64,000 nucleotides of DNA from Thauera sp. GDN1 (GTDB lineage Bacteria; Pseudomonadota; Gammaproteobacteria; Burkholderiales; Rhodocyclaceae). The translations under genes and the position numbers were made by a program. The notes under the pieces are model-generated. The model made no database searches and was not told the DNA's origin. It saw only the letters and a list, made by a program, of their open reading frames with translations. This document shows positions 1 through 6,798 of the stretch, in pieces; position 1 is the first letter of the stretch; each line of letters begins with the position of its first letter. The stretch lies in assembly GCF_029223545.1 (NCBI RefSeq), contig NZ_CP097870.1:3806386-3870385 (forward strand), in the 5' to 3' direction.

Positions 1-506
1 CGGAAGCCGGCCTTGTACAGCTTGGAGGCGGCATAGCCTTCCCACACCGTCCACTGGCCGGAGCCGAACATGGCGATGGAATCGGGGCCGTGCTCCTTGA
101 TGGCCTTCTTCCACTTCTGCTCCATGATGTCGAAGGCCTGGTCCCAGGAGATCGGCGTGAATTCGCCGTTCTTGTCGTACTGGCCGTTCTTCATGCGCAG
201 CAGCGGCTTGGTCAGACGGTCCTCGCCGTACATGATCTTGGACAGGAAGTAGCCCTTGATGCAGTTCAGGCCGCGGTTGACCGGCGAATCGGGGTCGCCC
301 TGGGTGGCGACGATGCGGCCGTTCTGCACGCCGACCAGCACCGAGCAGCCGGTACCGCAGAAGCGGCAGGCGGCCTTGTCCCAGCGCACCTTGGTGCTGG
401 GCGTCGCTTCCTGCGCCTGGGTCACGACCGGGATGCCGATGCCTGCCGTGGCAGCCGCAGCGGCAATCGCGTTGTTCTTGATGAATTCGCGTCGATTCAT
501 GCTCAT
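1..506 (-). CDS. napA: Periplasmic nitrate reductase, catalytic subunit NapA (N-terminal 168 residues, runs off the left edge)
   Basis: Molybdenum enzyme reducing nitrate to nitrite in the periplasm with electrons from NapB/NapC. The visible part starts with a twin-arginine signal (NRREFIK followed by an Ala-rich hydrophobic stretch), so the protein should be exported folded with its cofactor. Next comes the N-terminal [4Fe-4S] motif C-R-F-C-G-T-G-C with a fourth Cys in LNCIKGYF. The rest of the gene, including the molybdopterin-binding region, lies outside the window. The ATG at 506 is one base past the napD stop; a second in-frame ATG lies at 500. Order napF-napD-napA supports one operon. 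Identification is secure; completeness cannot be judged. Confidence 0.96.
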   Translation of the reverse strand, partial: MSMNRREFIKNNAIAAAAATAGIGIPVVTQAQEATPSTKVRWDKAACRFCGTGCSVLVGVQNGRIVATQGDPDSPVNRGLNCIKGYFLSKIMYGEDRLTKPLLRMKNGQYDKNGEFTPISWDQAFDIMEQKWKKAIKEHGPDSIAMFGSGQWTVWEGYAASKLYKAGF

Positions 507-507
507 T

Positions 508-762
508 TCAGACCTCCGTCAATTCCAGACCAGCATCGGTGTATTCGTAGGCGACCGTCAGTCCCTGGACCTTCGGGGCGAGATTCACCGCCAGGATCGA
601 GTCGGTGACCGACCAGCCCGCACCATCCTCGATGGTGATGACGATGCTGCCCTTCTCAGTCGACGACCCGTGCAGCTCGACCCCGGGAATCTTCTTCAGG
701 GCCTCGATCACCTCGGGGAAATCGGCGGGGAACGCCCGCACGACCAGACTCGCAATATTCAT
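508..762 (-). CDS. napD: NapA Tat-signal-binding chaperone NapD
   Basis: Small (84 residues) cytoplasmic chaperone that in the NapD family binds the NapA twin-arginine signal peptide and holds back export until the molybdenum cofactor is inserted. The sequence shows the short ferredoxin-like NapD pattern, beginning [12 protein letters not shown] and including an [13 protein letters not shown] segment. Its ATG overlaps the napF stop by 4 bases (ATGA) and its stop lies one base before napA, so translational coupling across all three genes is likely. Length is typical of the family. Confidence 0.93.
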   Translation of the reverse strand: MNIASLVVRAFPADFPEVIEALKKIPGVELHGSSTEKGSIVITIEDGAGWSVTDSILAVNLAPKVQGLTVAYEYTDAGLELTEV

Positions 763-1295
763 GCTTCCCTCTCCGTGGGAATGTTGTTGTCCGAGCGCAT
801 GGCGATCGCCCGTGTCGGACAGGGACCGATGCACGCGCCGCAGCCGGTGCAGCCGCTCGCATCCAGCACCGGCTGGGCAACGCCGCCCAGTTGCAGACGA
901 AAACGGATTGCGGCTTCGGGACAGGATTCGCCGCAGACGCGGCATTCGACGCCGCGCACGGCCAGGCAGGCCTCGCCGATGGTCGCCACGATGGCCCACG
1001 GCGCCGCATCGGCATCGCGCCGCAACAGCGCCTGCGGCTCGCAGCTGCTCACGCAGTCGGCGCAGAAGGTGCACTCGCCGCGGCTGAAATCCACGCCGGG
1101 GAAGCCGCCGTCCATGCGGACCAGGATGCGGGTGGGACAGGCCTCGATGCAGCGGTCGCAGCGGGTGCAGCGGTCGATGAACAGCGCCTCCTCCAGCGCC
1201 CAGGGCGGACGCCGGGCAGGCGCGAGTGTCGGCCGTCCCATGCGCAGGAAACCCCTGCGGGAAGGCACAACAAGAGAGGACGACTCGGCAACCAC
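759..1295 (-). CDS. napF: Ferredoxin-type protein NapF
   Basis: Cytoplasmic iron-sulphur protein of the nap operon, thought in other bacteria to help NapA maturation or electron supply. Cys clusters are visible as CTRCDRCIEACP, CTFCADCVSSCEP, CRVCGESCP and CTGCGACIGPCP, giving three to four [4Fe-4S] sites. I place the start at the GTG at 1295 (178 residues): AGGA at 1303-1306 sits 7 bases upstream. The more upstream GTG at 1319 would lie at or before the transcription start predicted from the FNR-type promoter. The SRRGFLR segment near the N-terminus is usual for NapF. First gene of napFDA here. Confidence 0.9.
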   Translation of the reverse strand: MVAESSSLVVPSRRGFLRMGRPTLAPARRPPWALEEALFIDRCTRCDRCIEACPTRILVRMDGGFPGVDFSRGECTFCADCVSSCEPQALLRRDADAAPWAIVATIGEACLAVRGVECRVCGESCPEAAIRFRLQLGGVAQPVLDASGCTGCGACIGPCPTRAIAMRSDNNIPTEREA

Positions 1296-1324
1296 GACGA
1301 TTTCCTGAAGGAATGGCACTCGGG

Positions 1325-1366
1325 ATTAGAGCCCACTCCAGCGTCCGGGTTATTGACTCTGATCAA
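1325..1366 (-). promoter_or_regulatory. napF promoter with FNR/DNR-type binding site
   Basis: TTGACTCTGATCAA at 1353-1366 (reverse strand TTGATCAGAGTCAA) matches the FNR-family consensus TTGAT-N4-ATCAA with one mismatch. Twenty-two bases downstream on the minus strand lies TCTAAT (1325-1330), a good -10 element. The spacing puts the site centre near -41.5 from a start at about 1318, the classic position for FNR-type activation. This implies anaerobic, and perhaps nitric-oxide-linked, induction of napFDA. Confidence 0.8.
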
Positions 1367-1435
1367 CTTGCGAACAACTCGCAAATCGACAGAATCGGTA
1401 CCGATCGAGCACAGCCGGCGCGGCGCCGGCGTCCT

Positions 1436-2080
1436 TCAGCCGCGCATGCGCTCCACCGCCCACACCGCCGCCTCGACCCGCGAGCGCAGGTCGAGCTTGC
1501 GCAGGATGTGCTTCACGTGCACCTTCACCGTGCCCTCGGCGATGTCGAGTTCGCGCCCGATCTGCTTGTTCGACAGGCCCTCGGCGATCTTCTCCAGGAT
1601 GCGCGTCTCCTGCTCGGTGAGGCCGGCCGCCCCCACCGACTGCGGCCGCGACTCGCTGCGCAGCGCGGCGGCGAGCAGGTTGTTGAGCTGCTCGGGGATC
1701 ACCGTGCGCCCGGCGGCGACGGCCTGCAGCGCCTCGAGCATGGCCTCGGGCTCCATGTCCTTGAGCAGGTAGCCGTCGACACCGCCGCGCAGCGCCGACA
1801 CCACGTCCTCGCCCGAGTCCGACACGGTGACCATGACCACCCGCATGTCGAGACGCGCGGCGCGCAAGCCGCGCAGCACCTCGAGGCCGCTCATGTCGCG
1901 CATGTTGAGGTCGAGCAGGATCAGGTCCGGACGCAGCTCGCGGGCGAGCATCAGCCCCTCCGCCCCGCCAGCCGCCTCGCCGACGAGCTGGAAGCCCGGG
2001 ATCATCTGCAGCAGCTGCACCATCCCGCGGCGGAACAGCGGATGGTCATCGACGATGAGCACGCGTTGCGTTTCGGTCAT
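1436..2080 (-). CDS. narL: Nitrate/nitrite response regulator, NarL/NarP type
   Basis: DNA-binding response regulator partnering the adjacent NarX-like kinase. Receiver domain in the first ~125 residues with acidic pair D11-D12, phospho-acceptor D57 (LLDLNM) and the conserved Lys in YLLKDMEP. A LuxR-type helix-turn-helix follows, with LTEQETRILEKIAEGLSNKQ and the recognition part EGTVKVHVKHILRKL. Length 214 matches NarL/NarP (about 215). The ATG overlaps the narX stop by 4 bases, so the two are cotranscribed. A GC-rich inverted repeat lies just beyond the stop near 1415-1432 but has no T-run. NarL and NarP cannot be separated by eye. Confidence 0.92.
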   Translation of the reverse strand: MTETQRVLIVDDHPLFRRGMVQLLQMIPGFQLVGEAAGGAEGLMLARELRPDLILLDLNMRDMSGLEVLRGLRAARLDMRVVMVTVSDSGEDVVSALRGGVDGYLLKDMEPEAMLEALQAVAAGRTVIPEQLNNLLAAALRSESRPQSVGAAGLTEQETRILEKIAEGLSNKQIGRELDIAEGTVKVHVKHILRKLDLRSRVEAAVWAVERMRG

Positions 2081-3993
2081 GCGCTGGCTTCTCCCTGTGC
2101 GCTGCGGGCGTCCGTCGCCGACGCCGCACCCCCGGTGGCGGCCCGGAAGCGGACGCAGACCCGGGTTCCGCCGCGGTCCATGGGGGCGATCTCGATCTCC
2201 CCGCCCATGCTGTGCGCACGCTCGCGCATGATGGTCAGGCCGTGGTGGTTGTGCGCATCGGCCGGCGGACCGCCGATGCCGTCACCGTCGTCCTCGACGC
2301 TGAGGCAGACCGATCCGTCCGCCGCCCCGTGCAGTGCCACCCGCGCCGTGCGCGCCCCGGCGTGGCGCACCATGTTCGACAGCGCCTCGCGCACGATCTG
2401 CAGCACGTGCACCTCCTGGTTGGGGCTGAGCTGGCAGTGCCCCAGGTCGACGTCGAGCGCGATGTCGACGCCACCGCGGGTGCCGTACTCGCGCACCGCG
2501 TCCTGGATCAGCGTGGCGAGGTCGGCGGACAGCCCGAGGCGGAAGGACACCAGCAGCTCGCGCAACTGGCGGTAGGCGGCGTTGATGCCCTCGCGCAGGT
2601 CGGCGATGATGGGCGCGGCCTGGGCGTTGCAGGCCGGATCGGCCACCACCGGCTGCAGCAGGCTGACCTGGATCTTCATGTACGACAGCGCCTGCGCCAG
2701 CGAATCGTGCAGTTCGCGCGCGATCGCCGAGCGCTCCTCCTGCAGCGCCAGCAGGCGCTCCTGTTCGCTGCGCCGCGCCGCGCCGAGCGCCATGCCCATG
2801 TGGCGCGACAAGGCCTCGATGAGCTGGCGCTGCCAGTCCGCCAGGCGTACGCCGTCGGCCAGCGCCAGGCGCAGCATCCCGTAGTGGTGTTCGCGGTCGC
2901 GCAGCGGAAAGCGCAGCAGGCCCGGATTGTGCAGCGCCAGGCCGTCGCCGCCGGACGCGGCGCGGCAGGCGCCGCAGGCCTCGTCGCCGCGCGCCAGGCG
3001 GTCCGGACAGGGGCCGATCGACGACGCGATCACCGTCGCCGGCCCGCCCTGGGGCGGCTCGATGCACACGAAGCTGCCCTCCAGCCCGGCTACGCGGTCG
3101 ATGTCGCGCAGCGTGGCCTCGTAGGCCTCGGCCGCGGTCGGGGTCTGATACAGGCGCGCGATAGCGTGGTACAGCAGCTCGAGCGAGCGGTTGCTGCGCT
3201 GCAGCTCCGCGGTCTTGTCGGCGACACGCTGCTCGAGCGTGCGGTAGTGCTCCTCGAGCTTGTCGGTCATCAGGTTGAACGCTCGCCCGACCCGGCCCAG
3301 CTCGTCCTCGCCGCTGTAGCTCACGCGCACGCCGAAATCGCCGTCGGCGATGCGCCGCGCCGCATCGAGCAGGCCGCGCAACGGCCGCAGCAGCGCGCGA
3401 TGAAGCATGAACAGCGCGATCAGGACCACCAGGATGGTCACACCGATGGCGACGCCGAGGATGAAGCGCAGGTCCTGGATGCGGGTCTCGGTGTCGTGCT
3501 CGAGCACGGCCACCAGGGTGTTGAGCTGCTCGACGAAGGCATCCACCTCGGTCAGCAGCAGCTCCACCTGCTCCGCCGGCGGCGGTGGCGAGCGGCTGCC
3601 GAGCGCCTCGATGCGCGGCTTCAGGCTCATGTGCCAGGAGGCGTGCACGCCGCGGTAGGTGGCGGCGAACAGGTCGCCGGGCGCGCGCTCGATGAAGCGC
3701 AGCAGCGCCGGATGCTCGAGCTGGCGCTCGAAGTCGACCACCGCATCCGCGACCCGCGCGGTCTGGAAGCGACCGTTGAGGGAGTCGACGGCGATCAGGT
3801 TGGCCACCCGGTGGGTGTAGCGGCGCAGGCTGCCGGCGATGTTGATCGCGCTCGCACTGCCGCGCGTGCTCTCGACGACCACCACCGAAGCGCTCATGCC
3901 CGCCAGGCTGATCAGCGTGAGCGCGAGCATCGCCACCGATACCAAGAGCATGATCGAGCGCCGGACCAGCAGGCGCGGAATCGCGAATTGCAT
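2077..3993 (-). CDS. narX: Nitrate/nitrite sensor histidine kinase NarX-like
   Basis: Inner-membrane sensor. Two transmembrane segments (about 12-38 and 177-200) flank a periplasmic domain that contains the nitrate-binding P-box signature TRGSASAINIAGSLRR near residues 43-58. HAMP follows (200-255), then a GAF-like central module with a Cys cluster (C-P-D-R-L...C-G-A-C, ~329-343) as in NarX, then a HisKA_3 dimerisation helix with phospho-His in AIARELHDSLAQ (~429) and an HATPase with DDGDGIGG. AGGAGG sits 6 bases before the ATG at 3993; the ATG at 3996 is the alternative. It overlaps narL by 4 bases and diverges from the DNR-like regulator. Confidence 0.93.
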   Translation of the reverse strand: MQFAIPRLLVRRSIMLLVSVAMLALTLISLAGMSASVVVVESTRGSASAINIAGSLRRYTHRVANLIAVDSLNGRFQTARVADAVVDFERQLEHPALLRFIERAPGDLFAATYRGVHASWHMSLKPRIEALGSRSPPPPAEQVELLLTEVDAFVEQLNTLVAVLEHDTETRIQDLRFILGVAIGVTILVVLIALFMLHRALLRPLRGLLDAARRIADGDFGVRVSYSGEDELGRVGRAFNLMTDKLEEHYRTLEQRVADKTAELQRSNRSLELLYHAIARLYQTPTAAEAYEATLRDIDRVAGLEGSFVCIEPPQGGPATVIASSIGPCPDRLARGDEACGACRAASGGDGLALHNPGLLRFPLRDREHHYGMLRLALADGVRLADWQRQLIEALSRHMGMALGAARRSEQERLLALQEERSAIARELHDSLAQALSYMKIQVSLLQPVVADPACNAQAAPIIADLREGINAAYRQLRELLVSFRLGLSADLATLIQDAVREYGTRGGVDIALDVDLGHCQLSPNQEVHVLQIVREALSNMVRHAGARTARVALHGAADGSVCLSVEDDGDGIGGPPADAHNHHGLTIMRERAHSMGGEIEIAPMDRGGTRVCVRFRAATGGAASATDARSAQGEASA

Positions 3994-4094
3994 CATCGGC
4001 CTCCTTGCGGGCCTTCACCCCGCCGGCAACGTGGACGTATCCCTTCCACGCCGTTTCCTCCATCGAGACACCGCAATGCTTTCATTTTCTCTTC

Positions 4095-4139
4095 ATTATC
4101 AATGTCTTGAAAAAGTTCCCAACTACCTCTTTCGAGGTA
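4095..4139 (-). promoter_or_regulatory. narXL promoter with a 7-2-7 NarL/NarP-type site
   Basis: TACCTCTTTCGAGGTA at 4124-4139 is two inverted NarL heptamers (TACYYMT) separated by two bases. One heptamer is exact and the other has one mismatch. Immediately downstream on the minus strand lie TTGGGA (4117-4122) and, after 16 bases, GATAAT (4095-4100), a plausible sigma-70 promoter. The site centre falls near -44, a position used for activation by NarL/NarP. This suggests that NarXL controls its own transcription. Confidence 0.72.
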
Positions 4140-4249
4140 TGCGCACCTACTCCGCCGCGCCCTCCGCCAGGGCGGTGCAGCATGCACGCAGCACTCGAGC
4201 GGCTAGTCTACAGCCCGATCGCCATAGTTGGCGTCAGCAGGAGAGTCGC

Positions 4250-4948
4250 ATGAGCAGCCACAAGCCCCCCGCCGTCGATACCCAGGACTTTCTGGCCCGC
4301 TTCGCGCCGTTCAACATGCTCGACGACAGGGAGCGCGCCCGCATCCAGGCCGGCGCCCGCCCGATCCACGCCGCGCGCGGGGAACTGCTGCTGCAGCAGG
4401 ACGACTGTCCGCGCGGGGTCTATCTGGTGCTGTCCGGGCGGGTGAAATGCTTCGTGCTGTCGCCCTCGGGCGGCGAGAAGATCGTGAATCTGGGCGAACC
4501 GGGCGGCTTCTTCGGCGAGGACGCGGCCCTGCTCAACCGTCCCCACATCGTCAATGCGCAGGCGATGTGCGCCAGCGAGCTGCTGCTGGTGCCGACCGTC
4601 ATCCTGCGCGAGACCATGGTGAGCTCGCCGGCGTTTTCGGTGTCGATGGCGATGCGCCTGGCGATGGCCAACTACGACCTGCTGGCGACGATGCAGATGC
4701 AGCTGCAGATGAGCGGCACGCAGCGCGTGGCACATTACCTCACCCGCCTGGCCCCGGACGATGCCGAGCGCTGCGAGATCCGCCTCGACATCGACAAGCA
4801 GACCATCGCCGCCCAGCTCAACCTCACCCCCGAGACCCTGTCGCGCATCCTGTCGCAGCTCACCCGCGAGGGCATGATCCAGCCCCGCGGCCGGCGCGGC
4901 ATCGTGCTCAGCAAGCTGTCCGAGCTGCGCAGCTGCGCAGCGCACTGA
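4250..4948 (+). CDS. dnr: Crp/Fnr-family regulator, DNR-like (denitrification regulator)
   Basis: Transcription factor of 232 residues with an N-terminal cyclic-nucleotide-like sensor fold (RGVYLVLSGRVKCFVLSP, FFGEDAALLNRP) and a C-terminal winged helix. The recognition helix TPETLSRILSQL keeps the E..SR residues that FNR-class proteins use to read TTGAT-N4-ATCAA. The four N-terminal cysteines of FNR are missing, so it should not carry an oxygen-sensing [4Fe-4S] cluster; DNR-type NO/haem sensing is the better guess. AGGAG at 4239-4243 precedes the ATG. It diverges from narXL and could act at the nap promoter. Exact signal and targets are inferred. Confidence 0.8.
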   Translation: MSSHKPPAVDTQDFLARFAPFNMLDDRERARIQAGARPIHAARGELLLQQDDCPRGVYLVLSGRVKCFVLSPSGGEKIVNLGEPGGFFGEDAALLNRPHIVNAQAMCASELLLVPTVILRETMVSSPAFSVSMAMRLAMANYDLLATMQMQLQMSGTQRVAHYLTRLAPDDAERCEIRLDIDKQTIAAQLNLTPETLSRILSQLTREGMIQPRGRRGIVLSKLSELRSCAAH

Positions 4949-4988
4949 ACAACGGCGCACGCGCGCATCCATCTGCGCGCGGCAGGTT

Positions 4989-6425
4989 TCAGGCCTCGCC
5001 CCCAGCCAGGGGCAGGATGTGCTGCAGGTGCGCCGGAACGGCGAGCCAGCGGCTGAAGATGCGCCAGATGTCGGCGTCGAAGGCACGCACCGCGGTCGTC
5101 GCCAGCTCCCGCGCCACACCCGCGTCGGCCACACTCCCCAGGTAGCACCAGCGGTCGAAGACGTGGACGCGGGTGAAAGGACTCGCCGGATGATGCTCGG
5201 CGACGCCCACCGCGCCCGGCCACGGCCAGGGCTTCGTCCCCACGCCGGCAAGCGCCGCGGCCAGACGCGCATCGTGCTCGGCCGCCGACTCGCGGCCGGC
5301 GCACACGCCGGCGCAGCGCCGGGCGGCATGGGCCGAGCACGCCCCGCTGCCGCCCTCCAGGCCGAGGCGGCGCGGACACAGGCGATACAGCATGGCCAGC
5401 TCGCGCAGCAGGTTGTCGGCCTCGCGGCGGTTGCGGAACACGCCGTACAGGCCCGCCCAGCCGGCCGGATCGGTGCCCGCGATCGGCACCGCCTCGTGCA
5501 TCGGCGCCCGCCGCCGGTTGGCCAGCAGGCGCAGCGCGAAGGCGCCGTCGGCGGGCTCCTGCGGGCGGTTGAAGGGCGGGCGCAGGTCGCGCAGCAGCAC
5601 GAGTTCCTGCAGCGAGGTGTCGAGCTCGCCCGCGGTCTCGATCCACTCCACGCGCTTGACCTTCGCCACCAGCTCGGCATCGCGCCCCTTGCGCACGTTG
5701 GGCGCGAAATGTTCGCGCACCCGCGCGCGCAGGCTCTGCGCACGGCCGACGAACAGCGGCTGCTCGCGCCGCCCGTCGACAGGCGGCTCCTCGGCGGCGT
5801 GGAAGAGATAGAGGCCGGGCACGTCGGGCACCGCCTCGAGCATGCCCTCGGGCAGGCCGGGCGGCAGCGCCGGCGCCTTCATCGCGCGCTCGGCGGCGCG
5901 CGCCAGGACCTCGGGGGCGAACGCCGCCTCCACCTGGCGCACGAACTGCCAGAGGACGTCGACGTCGCCCATCGCACGATGGCGTGCCTCGCAGACCAGG
6001 CCGTGGCGCTCGATCAGCGCATCGAGGCCGTGACGGTGATGCTCGGGGAACAACGCACGCGACAGCTTGACGGTGCACAGCACCGGCGCATCGAACTCGC
6101 GGCCGATGCGGGTGAAGGCGTTCTTGATGAACCCGAAGTCGAAGCGCGCGCTGTGGGCGACGAACACGCAGCCTTCGAGCAGCGCGGCGACGGTGTCGGC
6201 GAGCGCCTCGAAGGCCGGCGCGTCGGCGACCATGGCGTCGGAGATGCCGGTGACCTGCTCGATCAGCGGCGGAATGGGCTGGCCGGGCGCGACCAGGCTC
6301 TCCCAGCGCGCGACCACCTCGCCGTCCTCGATGCGCAGGATGGCGATCTCGGTGATGCGGTCGCGCACCGGATGCGCCCCGGTGCTCTCGACATCGATGA
6401 TGGCCAGTCGGCGCGGCAGGCTCAT
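4989..6425 (-). CDS. DnaQ-like 3'-5' exonuclease fused to a GIY-YIG (UvrC/Cho-like) nuclease domain
   Basis: Two-domain nuclease of 478 residues. Residues ~1-175 form a DEDDh exonuclease: IIDVESTG (Asp/Glu), VAHSARFDFGF (Asp) and HRAMGDVD (His/Asp). After a linker, ~205-290 form a GIY-YIG module (GLYLF, LFVGRAQSLRARVREHF, and ELDTSLQELVLLRDLRPPFNR-like core with the catalytic Glu region). The C-terminal ~190 residues resemble the extension of Cho-type excision endonucleases. Such fusions are usually annotated as DNA polymerase III epsilon-like. A repair role is more likely than replicative proofreading. It is convergent with the regulator to its left. Confidence 0.88.
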   Translation of the reverse strand: MSLPRRLAIIDVESTGAHPVRDRITEIAILRIEDGEVVARWESLVAPGQPIPPLIEQVTGISDAMVADAPAFEALADTVAALLEGCVFVAHSARFDFGFIKNAFTRIGREFDAPVLCTVKLSRALFPEHHRHGLDALIERHGLVCEARHRAMGDVDVLWQFVRQVEAAFAPEVLARAAERAMKAPALPPGLPEGMLEAVPDVPGLYLFHAAEEPPVDGRREQPLFVGRAQSLRARVREHFAPNVRKGRDAELVAKVKRVEWIETAGELDTSLQELVLLRDLRPPFNRPQEPADGAFALRLLANRRRAPMHEAVPIAGTDPAGWAGLYGVFRNRREADNLLRELAMLYRLCPRRLGLEGGSGACSAHAARRCAGVCAGRESAAEHDARLAAALAGVGTKPWPWPGAVGVAEHHPASPFTRVHVFDRWCYLGSVADAGVARELATTAVRAFDADIWRIFSRWLAVPAHLQHILPLAGGEA

Positions 6426-6534
6426 GCCGGCCCGCCGCGCAGGATGGGGACCGCGCTCACGAATGGCCGCCGGCGCACGCGGCGCACTGGCGTGCGGGCA
6501 GGCGCTGCCGGCTCAGCGCGAAATGCGCGCAGGC

Positions 6535-6723
6535 TCAGCGGTTCGCGTCGTAGTAATAGGGCTTGACCGGCACGCGCGCGGTGGCGAGACGCTCCTGCTC
6601 GTCGACGCGCTGCGGCTTGTCCCACCACAGGGCGCGGCCCTTCTTCTGCTCGTCGCGCTGCTCCGGATGCTTCTCCATCCACTCGCGCATGAACTTCGTG
6701 TGATCGGATTCGTACATCGCCAT
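6535..6723 (-). CDS. DUF3460 family small protein
   Basis: A 62-residue soluble protein, MAMYESDHTKFMREWMEKHP at the start and ending in VPKPYYYDANR-like residues, matching the short betaproteobacterial DUF3460 family of unknown function. It is highly charged, with no signal peptide or membrane segment. It lies alone between the exonuclease fusion and spoT, both on the same strand. Recognition rests on the W-x-E-K-H-P...WWDK pattern; function is unknown. Confidence 0.8.
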   Translation of the reverse strand: MAMYESDHTKFMREWMEKHPEQRDEQKKGRALWWDKPQRVDEQERLATARVPVKPYYYDANR

Positions 6724-6798
6724 GTCGGGCCCCTGTTGATGTGATTGCGGCGCGCATTGCGCTGCGGTCGGCCCGCATTCTACCAGCGCCGGCGCCGC

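Noticed and set aside
1394..1405. 12-base palindrome ATCGGTACCGAT upstream of the nap FNR-type site.
   Set aside because: Could be a second regulator site, but it does not match the NarL heptamer pattern and short perfect palindromes occur by chance.
1411..1432. GC-rich hairpin (GCCGGCG-CGG-CGCCGGC) after the narL stop as a terminator.
   Set aside because: No T-run follows on the minus strand; the stem is common in this GC-rich sequence.
2212..4110. A long open plus-strand frame opposite narX.
   Set aside because: Mirror frame of a high-GC gene; its translation is low-complexity His/Ala/Arg/Gly without any domain, and narX on the other strand is clear.
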